DNA of 64,000 bases from positions 85,593 to 149,592 of the forward strand of contig JBCBCN010000009.1 of the NCBI GenBank assembly GCA_038530555.1, written 5' to 3'. Below are positions 34,754 through 42,710 of this stretch, piece after piece. Source of the stretch: HKCCE3408 sp038530555. GTDB lineage: Bacteria; Pseudomonadota; Alphaproteobacteria; Rhodobacterales; Rhodobacteraceae. Position 1 is the first letter of the stretch, and the number at the start of each line of letters is the position of its first letter. The translations under genes and the position numbers were made by a program. Below the pieces are notes generated by a model. The model made no database searches, was not told the origin of the DNA, and saw nothing but the letters and a program-made list of their open reading frames with translations.

Positions 34754-35230
34754 ATGATCCGCTACACCCTCAAATGCTCTGACGGCCACGGCTTTGATAG
34801 CTGGTTTCAATCCGCTGATGCCTTCGACGATCTAATGGCTCGCGGCCTTGTGGCGTGTTCGGTTTGCGGCGCGACGGATGTGTCGAAATCCATCATGGCG
34901 CCCGGGATACCGACGAAGGGAAATGCCCGGTCCGCGCCGCGTGAAGTGCCGGGTGACGGTCAGGTGCCAGGCACGGCAATGGCGTCTGGTCCGCTCACAC
35001 AGCCCGGCTCCGAGATGGAACAGGCGGTTCGGAATTTCCGCGAAAAGCTCGAGGCGAACTCGACTTATGTGGGTGACACATTCGCCAAAGAGGCGCGCGA
35101 TATCCATCTGGGCGACGCGCCCGAGCGTCAGATCCACGGCGAGGCGACGGCCGATGAGGCGCGCGCGCTGCTCGAAGACGGGGTGCCCGTGCTGCCGCTG
35201 CCGGGTCCACCGAGGTCGAAGACGAATTAA
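34754..35230 (+). CDS. DUF1178 family protein
   Basis: 158 residues starting MIRYTLKCSDGHGFDSWFQS, the DUF1178 signature, with a zinc-ribbon-like Cys pair (LKCSDGH, then VACSVCGATDVSKSIMAP). A disordered, Pro-rich linker follows and then a helical C terminus (VRNFREKLEANSTYVGDTFA, ending in a conserved GEATADEARALLEDG segment). The function of this family is unknown, though it is widespread in alphaproteobacteria. It follows the Nudix gene by 63 bases on the same strand, possibly one transcript. Confidence 0.85.
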   Translation: MIRYTLKCSDGHGFDSWFQSADAFDDLMARGLVACSVCGATDVSKSIMAPGIPTKGNARSAPREVPGDGQVPGTAMASGPLTQPGSEMEQAVRNFREKLEANSTYVGDTFAKEARDIHLGDAPERQIHGEATADEARALLEDGVPVLPLPGPPRSKTN

Positions 35231-35275
35231 TCGCCAAGCGACGACCTTGCGCGTGAGATGGGCGCGCGGCGTCCA

Positions 35276-35860
35276 CTAAGGCCCCGCGATATACCGGCGC
35301 AAGAAATCCCTAAGCTCCGCCCTCACGGCCTCCGGCTCCAGTGCCACAAATCGGCGTTCGAGAGAAAGCTTCACGATCCCATGCACCGCCGAAAACAGCG
35401 TGCGGGCGCGCAGGGCCCGCATGTCGGCGCTAAGGTCCGGCTCCAGGCTTTCCAGCACTGCCTCAACCTGGGCCAAAAGTGCGCCGTGTTCGGCCAGGTG
35501 CCAATCCGGGACAGGCGTGTCGGGCGGCATTTGATGATCGAACAGCGCGGCCCAGCGGCGGGGGTTGGCCGCGGCGAAATCCAGATACGCGAGGGCGAGG
35601 GCCTCTAACTGATAGCTCGGCCCCTCGATCTGGCTGACCGCAGCCGCGAGCGCCTGGTGAAGCTCGGCAATGGTGCGGGAGTTCAGGCCCAGGATAAGCA
35701 GGTCGAGATCCTCGAACGCGGTATAGAGCGCGCCGAGAGACACGCCGGCCTCAGACGTGATCCCGCGCGCTTTCAATGCACCAAGGCCGTTTGCGATCAA
35801 TTGTACCTCGGCCGCATCGAGAAGTTTCTCGCGCATGATCTCGCGTTTGGTTCCAGGCAT
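35276..35860 (-). CDS. TetR-family transcriptional regulator
   Basis: 194 residues. The N-terminal helix-turn-helix is visible as KLLDAAEVQLIANGLGALKA, then RGITSEAGVSLGALYTAFED, the usual TetR recognition region (T-S-E-A-G-V-S-x-G-x-L-Y-x-x-F). The C-terminal ligand domain is all-helical. It is divergent from the pspA-like gene, and the 118-base gap carries three 13-bp palindromes TGAACAAYGTTCA, so it very probably represses itself and the pspA-yiaA genes. Ribosome site GGGAGTGTTCA upstream. The inducer is unknown; membrane-active compounds or stress would fit its targets. Confidence 0.93.
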   Translation of the reverse strand: MPGTKREIMREKLLDAAEVQLIANGLGALKARGITSEAGVSLGALYTAFEDLDLLILGLNSRTIAELHQALAAAVSQIEGPSYQLEALALAYLDFAAANPRRWAALFDHQMPPDTPVPDWHLAEHGALLAQVEAVLESLEPDLSADMRALRARTLFSAVHGIVKLSLERRFVALEPEAVRAELRDFLRRYIAGP

Positions 35861-35883
35861 TGAACACTCCCTTTCCAGAAAAA

Positions 35884-35898
35884 ATGAACAATGTTCAT
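35884..35898. promoter_or_regulatory. TetR operator 1
   Basis: ATGAACAATGTTCAT, a perfect 15-base inverted repeat around one central base and the copy nearest the TetR start. It shares the core TGAACAAYGTTCA with the other two sites. Binding by the adjacent TetR protein is inferred from position and symmetry. Confidence 0.75.
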
Positions 35899-35907
35899 TT
35901 TAGGTAT

Positions 35908-35920
35908 TGAACAACGTTCA
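35908..35920. promoter_or_regulatory. TetR operator 2
   Basis: TGAACAACGTTCA, a 13-base inverted repeat (arms TGAAC and GTTCA) centred 23 bases from operator 1. It is the middle of three sites in the divergent promoter region. Confidence 0.75.
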
Positions 35921-35938
35921 GGTATGCTGCATATGAAC

Positions 35939-35951
35939 TGAACAACGTTCA
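35939..35951. promoter_or_regulatory. TetR operator 3
   Basis: TGAACAACGTTCA, identical to operator 2 and 31 bases further on. It abuts a -10-like CATAAT at 35950-35955 ahead of the pspA-like gene, so binding here would block that promoter. Confidence 0.75.
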
Positions 35952-35978
35952 TAATACGTCCTAACCGGAGACGAAACA

Positions 35979-36698
35979 ATGTTCAAACTGATCACCACCC
36001 TGGTGCGTGGCCAGGCCCATGAAGCGGCGGAGGCCTATACCGACCGCCACGCCCTTCCGCTTTTGCGCCAACAGATCCGCGATTGCGCCCATGGCGTACA
36101 GATGTCGCGCAAAGCCGTCGCCGTGGCCATGGCGCAAAATGAGCGGGAGCTTCGCCAGCACGCGCAATTGGTCACGCAGATCGCCGATCTCGAGGCACGA
36201 GCACTGTCCGCGTTGAGCGATGGGCGCGAGGATCTGGCCGCCGATGCCGCCGATGCTATCGCCCATCTGGAGGCTGAGCGCGATGTGTCGGCCGCCGCTC
36301 AGGCGCGGTTTCAGACCGAGATCAACCGACTGCGCGTTGTGCTTCGCGATGCCGAGGCGCGTCTGAGACAGCTTCAGCGTGGACAGCGTTTGGCCGCGGC
36401 GACGGATAAGACCCAACGCCTCCAGCATACCCATCCCGACAGCGGCCTGAACTCCCTGCGCGAGGCCGAGGCCACGCTGGAGCGCCTTCAAGAGCGCCAG
36501 TCCGAGATGGACGCGACCGCCGCCGCCATGACCGAGCTTGAAGCCACGGGATCAGCCGAAAGCGTGCGTGAACGACTGGCCGGTGCGGGCTTTGGCGCGC
36601 CTATGCGCAGCGACGGCGAGGATGTCCTGGCTCGGCTCAAAAAACAGGCCGCAGGCCAGGGCGCCGAGGACGAGGCACCCGTGACGCCCCTTTCGTAA
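35979..36698 (+). CDS. PspA/IM30-family protein
   Basis: 239 residues, almost entirely helical and rich in charged coiled-coil heptads (about residues 20-205). The N terminus MFKLITTLVRGQAHEAAEAY is an amphipathic helix like that which binds PspA to membranes, followed by LLRQQIRDCAHGVQMSRKAV, the conserved PspA hairpin start. PspA proteins coat and stabilise stressed inner membranes (ESCRT-III-like assemblies). No pspBC or PspF-type activator is near; control instead appears to be by the divergent TetR. It is followed by a YiaA-like membrane protein after 44 bases. Confidence 0.8.
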   Translation: MFKLITTLVRGQAHEAAEAYTDRHALPLLRQQIRDCAHGVQMSRKAVAVAMAQNERELRQHAQLVTQIADLEARALSALSDGREDLAADAADAIAHLEAERDVSAAAQARFQTEINRLRVVLRDAEARLRQLQRGQRLAAATDKTQRLQHTHPDSGLNSLREAEATLERLQERQSEMDATAAAMTELEATGSAESVRERLAGAGFGAPMRSDGEDVLARLKKQAAGQGAEDEAPVTPLS

Positions 36699-36742
36699 TC
36701 CACCCCGACCAACACTAACCCCTACCACCAAGGAGACACGAC

Positions 36743-37030
36743 ATGTCCGACGAAACTCTGAACCTGCCCCAATCAAATGCCTGGAACTTCTTCACCATCA
36801 TTTCCTTCATCATCGCCGCGGGCATGATGGCGGGTGGCATCTACTTCCTTGAGGCGAGCTTTGCCGCCAAGGGCTTTTACTCGATGTCGGCGCTGATGCT
36901 GGTCCATACGACCGTCTCGATCACCAAGACGCTGCGTGACCGTGAGGAATCCCTGCGCCTGCACAACCGCTTGGAAGAGGCGCGGACCGAGAAGCTGCTC
37001 AAAGAGGTGAACACCGATATCGCGGCTTAA
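36743..37030 (+). CDS. YiaA/YiaB-family inner-membrane protein
   Basis: 95 residues with the YiaAB two-helix domain: WNFFTIISFIIAAGMMAGG, then a second helix from GFYSMSALMLVHTTVSIT, followed by KTLRDREESLRLHNRLEEAR and a charged helical tail that could pair with a partner. AAGGAGACACGAC is an excellent ribosome site. Co-transcription with the pspA-like gene suggests a membrane partner for it. Its last 4 bases overlap the end of the convergent nitroreductase-like gene. Confidence 0.88.
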   Translation: MSDETLNLPQSNAWNFFTIISFIIAAGMMAGGIYFLEASFAAKGFYSMSALMLVHTTVSITKTLRDREESLRLHNRLEEARTEKLLKEVNTDIAA

Positions 37031-38004
37031 ACCATCACGTCCTCGGCCCTGAGCCGGGTGCGGCTGGGCGTCTCTCCCATGGGGCGGCCCAGCCGCAGCG
37101 CGTTGTAGAGCCGGTCACCTTTGGGCAGGGCGAAACGGGCGTGGAGCGCGGACGCGGTGGCGGGGTGATCGGCGAGGGCGGCCGCGGGCCAGGCGACGAG
37201 GCCCGCCGCGCTCACCTCAAGCCAAAAGCGGTAGAACGCTCGCCCGGCCTCCAGTATCGAGCCGTCCTGGGGCCAGTGCATAAGCGCCACGCCCGAGGCC
37301 TTGGCACTGACCTCCGCCTCACCCGACAGGCGCGGGCCCAGGCCCATGGCAGCGAGCAGGCCGTAAAGCCCCGTACCCAGGACGAGCCCCGTGGCCCGGG
37401 CCATACCCGGCCCGAGGCCCAGCGTCTCACGGTTGAGCCCGTCGATGGCATAGCCGCTATCCCCGGGGCTCAGCCGCATCCAGGAAAGCAGCTCCTCGCG
37501 AAAGGCACGGTCGCGCAGGATCGCGGCACTGGCGCGGTCGATGGTGCGGGCCAGGTCTGCGATCTCCCTTGCATCGTGCACAAGATGCACGCCCGGTCCG
37601 GTCAGAGCGTCCAGTGCCTCAGGCGGCGCGGACGAAAAGCCCAGCCGATGGGTGCTCCTCGTGAGCGCATGTGGGGCCAGCGCCACATCCTCGGCCCCCG
37701 CCGCGCCGCCTGGGATCACAGCGGCCAGCGGCTTGAGCTGGTCAATCGCCGAACGATCCAAAGTTTTGACGGTCGCGCCAATCCCGTGACTGGCGAGCGC
37801 CAGGACGGTGCCCTCGACCGCCGCGCCGATCGCCACCATCAGATCGCGATCGTCAGGATCGCCCACCGGCAAGCGGCGGGTGAGATCGGCGTGGATTTCG
37901 ATCCGGTCCCCGGCTAGGCGCCAACGGGCGGGTTGCGTGTTATGCGCCGAGGGCGCCAGCCGAGCCTGGGCCACGATGTCGGGGAAAATCTGCTCGAGCA
38001 TCAT
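37027..38004 (-). CDS. Nitroreductase-fold (Acg-like) flavoprotein
   Basis: 325 residues. The N-terminal LARLAPSAHNTQPARWRL-type motif (LAPSAHNTQPARW) matches the FMN-binding start of Acg-like nitroreductases, and a second half (residues about 170-300) repeats the helical pattern. Members reduce nitro or quinone compounds or bind flavin without known turnover; several lie in biosynthetic clusters as dehydrogenases. It is the last gene of a five-gene operon in which each junction overlaps by 4 or 8 bases, after the GNAT gene. Assignment to a modification pathway is inference. Confidence 0.7.
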   Translation of the reverse strand: MMLEQIFPDIVAQARLAPSAHNTQPARWRLAGDRIEIHADLTRRLPVGDPDDRDLMVAIGAAVEGTVLALASHGIGATVKTLDRSAIDQLKPLAAVIPGGAAGAEDVALAPHALTRSTHRLGFSSAPPEALDALTGPGVHLVHDAREIADLARTIDRASAAILRDRAFREELLSWMRLSPGDSGYAIDGLNRETLGLGPGMARATGLVLGTGLYGLLAAMGLGPRLSGEAEVSAKASGVALMHWPQDGSILEAGRAFYRFWLEVSAAGLVAWPAAALADHPATASALHARFALPKGDRLYNALRLGRPMGETPSRTRLRAEDVMV

Positions 38005-39098
38005 AGCTGTTTTCCAAACAGGTGCAGCCGGTGAAGCGGGCGCGCCCCGGTCTTCTCTACTTGGCGCAGCGAAGCGCGATTGACATCGGCGATCCAGGTG
38101 CCGCCGACACTGTGATAGCCCGCCACCCGCATCGCCCCGAGCACTTCGGACAGGATCAGGGGATTGACTCCGCGTGACTGAAATTCCGGCATCACGCCCT
38201 GAAAGATGATCACCGCGCGCCGCCGATTTCGTAGATACCGCAGGTAATGCCAGGGCAGCGACAGCCGATAGCGAGAGCCCAACCGCCTGAGCAGCGGATT
38301 GAGATCCGGGATCGCGATCACCGCGCCTGCGGGCTCACCGCGGTAATGCACGACTTTGGAGATGCGCGGATCCATGATCCACTTCATGTCTTTGGCCTGG
38401 AACTGAAACTCCTCGGCGCTGACCGGCACGAACATGGGGTTGTCCTTGAAGGACCGGTTTAGGATCAGCCGCGCATCCTCCATCCGCTGATCGATGGTTG
38501 CGCGGGTGACGGGCGCGAAGGTGAAGCCCTCGGCCAAAAGCGCCTGCCGCGCCCGGTCGGGCAGGGCCGGTATCGCGTCGCTGAGCCTCAGCTCGAAAGT
38601 GGTCATCGGGAACTCACGGGTGAACCCCGCGCCTTCCAGCAAGCCGGGCAAATGCGGCGGGGACCAGATTTGGTCTGTATAGGGCGCGTGGTCGAAACCG
38701 TCAGTCATCACGCCCGCCTGTTGCATCGCGGTCAGGTTGAAATTGCCGATGAGGCGCGTCGCATCCTTCGTCCGGGCCCAGTCGGCGGCGGCATCGAGCA
38801 GCGCCTGGGCGGCCTCCGAGTCGTCTGCGCAGTCGAAAAAGCCGAAATTCCCGCGCGTCTCGCCATAGGTCGCGTCCGAGGCGCGGTGCAGATGGGCCGT
38901 GATCCGGCCGATGGGCCGACCGCCGCGCATTGCCGTGAAATAGGTGAAGTCTTGCGCGTTCGCGAAAAGGGGATTGTCGGTCGAGAGAAAGCGCGCGAGA
39001 TCGGCACGCATCGGCGAGACGTAGGGGCTGTCTGGTCCATAGGCCTCGAAGGGTGCCTCGAAAAAACGCGCGAAGTCCCGCTCCAGAAGATCAATCAT
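38001..39098 (-). CDS. GNAT-family acyltransferase, YghO-like
   Basis: 365 residues, about twice a single GNAT domain. The second half carries VIIFQGVMPEFQSRGVNPLI and GTWIADVNRASLRQVEKTG, the acyl-CoA-binding and late motifs, and the first half contains FGFFDCADDSEAAQALLDAA and RLIGNFNLTAMQQAGVM, which are typical of YghO-like proteins. Substrate unknown. It overlaps the membrane-protein gene upstream by 8 bases and the nitroreductase-like gene downstream by 4, consistent with a fixed partnership. Confidence 0.72.
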   Translation of the reverse strand: MIDLLERDFARFFEAPFEAYGPDSPYVSPMRADLARFLSTDNPLFANAQDFTYFTAMRGGRPIGRITAHLHRASDATYGETRGNFGFFDCADDSEAAQALLDAAADWARTKDATRLIGNFNLTAMQQAGVMTDGFDHAPYTDQIWSPPHLPGLLEGAGFTREFPMTTFELRLSDAIPALPDRARQALLAEGFTFAPVTRATIDQRMEDARLILNRSFKDNPMFVPVSAEEFQFQAKDMKWIMDPRISKVVHYRGEPAGAVIAIPDLNPLLRRLGSRYRLSLPWHYLRYLRNRRRAVIIFQGVMPEFQSRGVNPLILSEVLGAMRVAGYHSVGGTWIADVNRASLRQVEKTGARPLHRLHLFGKQL

Positions 39099-40266
39099 CG
39101 CGCGTCATCCCCTGGGCGACCCGCTGCAAAGCGCGCAGCCCTTCGCCGGTGCCGTCTGTCAGATCGAGACTTGGCCGGTCGAGCACGATCAGGTTGAGCG
39201 GCGCGCGACCCACCAACATCAGGTGGCTCGCCCCGAACCTCTCCATCAGCCAGGCCGCGCTTTCGCTGGCCGTCTCGACGCTTTGCACCGGGTTTGAGGC
39301 CAGACTTTGGGTAAGCTCCGTCTCGCTGAGCCCAGATAGGTCGCCGGGCGTGAGGAGCACCGCGTCTGGCGCACCAGCGGCGCGGCGCACAAAGCCCAAT
39401 GCGGCCTCGGGCCCGGTGGCGTCAGCGCGGGCGATCTCACCTAGGGCGATGTTTTGCTGATCCTCGATCTGGAGCGCGATGGCCGCCTGCATCACCGCCA
39501 GAAGTACGATGGCGCCCAGGATCGAGACGCCGATCTGGACGAGGGCGCGCGGGCTTTGCGGTGCGATCCCCTGCACCAGGAGTGTCAGTCCAACGGCCAT
39601 TGTGGTGATCACGGCAAAGCCCAGCACGACCTTTTGGCTCGACAGGCCTGGGCGGCCCAGAGAGATCGACAACCAGCACAGTGCCAACACCCCGAGCGCC
39701 CCCATCCGAACCGGGATATCGCCGGCATCATCGCGCATGAAATCGGTGGCCAGCAGTGGCAGGATCAGCGCGAAGCCCAGCGACATGCGCGCGATCAAGG
39801 CGTTTTCGCTGGCCGCGAGGCTGTCGCGGTCGCGCCGTTGCACGAACAGCGCCACGCCAATGAGCCCGGCGAGCAGCAAGGCCAAAAGCCCGCCGATGCG
39901 CAGCGGCTCGAAGGCTTGGAACTGCATGAGGCCAACGAGGCACATGAGCGCGCCACCGCCCGCCGTAAGCGCCTTGAGTGCGGGGGGTGCGTGGCGGCGC
40001 AGGAACCCCTCAGCCAGAAGAAGCGCGGCCAGAGGCATCAGCGCGGCGCAAGCATGGGTCAGTGCCGAAAACGCCCAGCCTGCCCCCGCCCAATGCCCGA
40101 CCCGCGCGAACATCAGCGTCATCAAAAGGCTCAGCATGAAGCGAAAGCGGCTGCGCAGCGGGCCGGAAGGCTGGAGCAGGTCGAGGCTGCGTAGCACGAT
40201 CAGACAGGCGATCCCGGCCAGAAACGTCAGCCAGGCATCGGCCAAATAGGCGGGCATATCGCTCAT
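39091..40266 (-). CDS. Polytopic membrane protein of unknown function with a soluble C-terminal domain
   Basis: 391 residues. The first about 265 residues hold eight or so hydrophobic helices (starting AWLTFLAGIACLIVLRSLDL). They are followed by a cytoplasmic segment (IEDQQNIALGEIARADATGP onwards, about residues 270-391) with alternating strand/helix propensity that could be a small sensor-like (GAF-like) domain; no catalytic motif is evident. It lies between the E1-like and GNAT genes, overlapping them by 4 and 8 bases, and may transport or sense the pathway's product. No family assignment could be made. Confidence 0.65.
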   Translation of the reverse strand: MSDMPAYLADAWLTFLAGIACLIVLRSLDLLQPSGPLRSRFRFMLSLLMTLMFARVGHWAGAGWAFSALTHACAALMPLAALLLAEGFLRRHAPPALKALTAGGGALMCLVGLMQFQAFEPLRIGGLLALLLAGLIGVALFVQRRDRDSLAASENALIARMSLGFALILPLLATDFMRDDAGDIPVRMGALGVLALCWLSISLGRPGLSSQKVVLGFAVITTMAVGLTLLVQGIAPQSPRALVQIGVSILGAIVLLAVMQAAIALQIEDQQNIALGEIARADATGPEAALGFVRRAAGAPDAVLLTPGDLSGLSETELTQSLASNPVQSVETASESAAWLMERFGASHLMLVGRAPLNLIVLDRPSLDLTDGTGEGLRALQRVAQGMTRDD

Positions 40267-41144
40267 GAATCAGGGCCGAGCAGGCGCGTCATTTCGCGCC
40301 GCACCAGGGGACGCAGAAGCGCCGCCAGCCAAGCGGGTTTTGGCCGCTCGACCCGGCCGCGATGGGGGTTTAAAAACCAGCCCCGGAAATCCGCCCCGGG
40401 CGCCCGGCCCATCAAAGCGGCCAGCGCTTCACCGGCCATCAGCGTGCCCGCCATAGTGACCATCGGCGCGAACGATGGCCGGCTGCGCGTTCCGGCTACG
40501 ACCTCTCCCGCGATGGCCAGATCGACATGGTGGCGTGAGCTTGAATGGGTCATCACGTATTCGGCCTCGGCCAGCATCGCGCGGCCCTCGTGCTCGGGCG
40601 CGATGGCGTCCCAGGCTGTGCCGCGTGTGCCAAACTCCAGGCGTTCCTCCGGGCTCGGGTCACGCGGGCCAGTGACATAGACCGAGGGCAGGGGCGAGGC
40701 ATAGGCGTCGATGATGGGGCGCCCCTGGGCCCGGGCCGTGCGGTAGAGCAGGAGGCTCGCGCCCAGATCATCGGTTCCGTTAATGACAGCGCTTGCCTCA
40801 GCACAGGCGCTGTCGACCTGGTCGGGCCAGTCGTGGCCCAAGACCTCGATCCGGGCCTCGGGGTTGATCAGGCGACAAGCGGCGGCTGTTGCCTCGGCCT
40901 TGTCCTGACCCACCGTTTTCAGGGTGGCGAAAAGCTGTCGGTTGAGGTTGGAGACCTCGAAGCTGTCGATATCGGCCAAGATCATATGGCCAAGCCCCGC
41001 GCGGATGAGCGACATCACAGCCGCCCCTCCCATCCCGCCGGTGCCGCAGACAAAGACGCATCCTGTACGCAAACGCTCTTGCTCGGCCTCGGTCACGAAG
41101 CCCAAGTTGCGGGTGGTAAATTCGGAATAGTGGAAAGCGCTCAT
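40263..41144 (-). CDS. E1/ThiF-MoeB-like adenylyltransferase
   Basis: 293 residues. Adenylation features are kept: CGTGGMGG (33-40), the acidic DID (58-60), SNLNRQ (65-70) with the arginine finger, Lys82 in QDKAEATAA, and NGTDD (122-126) with the magnesium-binding Asp. No CxxC zinc pair is present and no cysteine occurs after about residue 113, so the catalytic thioester Cys of ThiF/Uba-type enzymes is missing. It should activate a C-terminal carboxylate or a small acid as an adenylate without thioester transfer. The ATG at 41144 overlaps the previous stop by 4 bases, which sets the start. Partner peptide unknown. Confidence 0.85.
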   Translation of the reverse strand: MSAFHYSEFTTRNLGFVTEAEQERLRTGCVFVCGTGGMGGAAVMSLIRAGLGHMILADIDSFEVSNLNRQLFATLKTVGQDKAEATAAACRLINPEARIEVLGHDWPDQVDSACAEASAVINGTDDLGASLLLYRTARAQGRPIIDAYASPLPSVYVTGPRDPSPEERLEFGTRGTAWDAIAPEHEGRAMLAEAEYVMTHSSSRHHVDLAIAGEVVAGTRSRPSFAPMVTMAGTLMAGEALAALMGRAPGADFRGWFLNPHRGRVERPKPAWLAALLRPLVRREMTRLLGPDS

Positions 41145-42061
41145 TTGTCGGCCTCCCGGGCTCGCAGCGGGCCGAAATCTCGCCGGCTGTCGGCCCATTG
41201 CCAGAGCGGCATTGCCGCGCGTTGCAGGGCGGCGGCGCCGATGGCGAAGGCCAGAGCCGCGAGGCCCCCGGCAGGCACGTCGCGCCGGATATAGGCGAGC
41301 GAGGAGGGGACATCGACGATGCCAAGCTGCAAGACATCGTCGCCGCGTGCGTAATCAAGCTCGGCCCGGCAGAAATTGTTATAGACGTCCTCGCGGTGCT
41401 TGGGTGCGTCCTCATAGGTCTTTTTCAGATCATCGCTGCCCCCGGTATAGGCGTCGGTGATGACAAAGCGCGCCTCATCGAACTCTGCCTCCGGCCCCAC
41501 GCCGAAAACCGCCCGGTGATCGCGCAGGATGGCACGGGCGAGCATGAGGTGCATAAGACTTCGCGTTGCCGTAGGTTCGGCTGGATTTGGAAACGTCTGC
41601 GCAAAGCCGCTGCTCACCAGTCCGACGACCGACGGCACTTGCGTGACATTCGACACCCAGAGCGGTCTGAGCCCATTGCGCAGCACCATGAGCACGCAGG
41701 TGAGGCCGTAGAGGATCCAGCTAAGCCCCTGTTGGCGCACCTCGGGGTCGATCATCACGAGGCCAAGATGCAGCACGTCCTCGGCGCGGTGTCCCAGATC
41801 GACCTGCATTAGCGCCAGCGCATTGAAGGCAATCGGTGCGCCCGTTTTGCGGTCACTGACCAGCGTGATCACCGCCCGCTCCATGGCCGCGCGTTCGCCG
41901 CCCAGAACGCCATAGGTGAGCTGCCCGGCAGGGAGAGTTTTGCCCGCCACCGACCTCAGATCCGCGCCAAGGGCGTCGAGCGCATCGGGTGCCATCCAAA
42001 GACCCGGCCGCTCGAGAATACGCACCTGGCGCCCCCCGGGCACAGAGAGCGTCAGATCCAT
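41141..42061 (-). CDS. GNAT-like N-acyltransferase of unknown substrate
   Basis: 306 residues from the ATG at 42061 (MDLTLSVPGGRQVRIL); an in-frame ATG at 42100 is also preceded by a purine-rich site. The central part LGLVMIDPEVRQQGLSWILY looks like GNAT motif A, with QxxGxx spacing, but the rest is divergent and the long C-terminal region (from about residue 200) has no recognised domain. It is the first gene of the overlapping E1-like operon. Whether it moves an acyl or an amino-acyl group cannot be told. Confidence 0.6.
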   Translation of the reverse strand: MDLTLSVPGGRQVRILERPGLWMAPDALDALGADLRSVAGKTLPAGQLTYGVLGGERAAMERAVITLVSDRKTGAPIAFNALALMQVDLGHRAEDVLHLGLVMIDPEVRQQGLSWILYGLTCVLMVLRNGLRPLWVSNVTQVPSVVGLVSSGFAQTFPNPAEPTATRSLMHLMLARAILRDHRAVFGVGPEAEFDEARFVITDAYTGGSDDLKKTYEDAPKHREDVYNNFCRAELDYARGDDVLQLGIVDVPSSLAYIRRDVPAGGLAALAFAIGAAALQRAAMPLWQWADSRRDFGPLRAREADK

Positions 42062-42181
42062 GTGCTTTTGCCTGCTTGCCTTAAGAAAGGCCCTGATCAT
42101 TCTGGGCGCCCTCACGATCGCTCGTCTTTGGTGGCGATGATACTGGCAAACGCGCACGTTCAAAGCGCCGATGTTCGAGGC

Positions 42182-42616
42182 CTAGAGTTTCGCCAATCTT
42201 TCGAGGCATTTGCGCAATACCTGGCCCTCTTCGGCGGTGAATTGCGCCATGAGCGCTTCATCAAAGCTGCGCGCGGCTTGGGTCAATTCGCGAAAGGCTG
42301 ATTGGCCCTGCCGGGTCAGACTGAGGGTTTCTTGGCGCCGGTCCTCGGGGTTCTCTTTGCGGTCGAGAAAGCGCTTGGCGCCAAGCGCGGCGACGGCGCG
42401 GCTGACTTTGGTTTTATGGAGGCGCGCCCGGGCGCAGACATCACGTGCGGTCTGAGGCCCGTAGCGGCCGAGGTGGAAAAGCACCCGCCATTCGGTCCGC
42501 AACATGCCATAGCGGTTCTTGTAGAAGGGCTGGAAATCCAGGCTCGATTGCTCAGCGGCAAGATTGAGCAGGTAGGGCGTAAATTCCCTCAGATCGAAGG
42601 CATCGCTGTCGCGCAT
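42182..42616 (-). CDS. MarR-family transcriptional regulator, likely of homogentisate genes
   Basis: 144 residues with the MarR winged helix: MLRTEWRVLFHLGRYGPQTA, ARDVCARARLHKTKVSRAVA (recognition helix) and RFLDRKENPEDRRQETLSLT (wing). It is divergent from hmgA, and a 20-base palindrome lies in the 94-base gap. MarR proteins commonly repress and are released by aromatic acids, so homogentisate or a related acid is a likely ligand. Confidence 0.9.
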   Translation of the reverse strand: MRDSDAFDLREFTPYLLNLAAEQSSLDFQPFYKNRYGMLRTEWRVLFHLGRYGPQTARDVCARARLHKTKVSRAVAALGAKRFLDRKENPEDRRQETLSLTRQGQSAFRELTQAARSFDEALMAQFTAEEGQVLRKCLERLAKL

Positions 42617-42658
42617 CGTCTTGGCTCCCTGGTCGGCCTCGGGCCGGAATAGGTGTTG

Positions 42659-42678
42659 TTAGTTACAAATGTGACCAA
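42659..42678. promoter_or_regulatory. Candidate MarR operator between the regulator and hmgA
   Basis: TTAGTTACAAATGTGACCAA is an imperfect palindrome with the pattern TTnGTnACAnnTGTnACnAA, 14 of 20 positions self-complementary. Its length and position, 33 bases before the hmgA ATG, suit a MarR dimer site that controls both divergent genes. Confidence 0.6.
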
Positions 42679-42710
42679 TATACGCAAGCCCAGCAGGAGG
42701 AACTTCAGCG

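Noticed and set aside
37027..42061. Reading the E1-like gene as moeB or thiF of a housekeeping pathway
   Set aside because: No moa, moe or thi partner is adjacent, the zinc and transfer cysteines are absent, and the gene is embedded in an unrelated overlapping operon.
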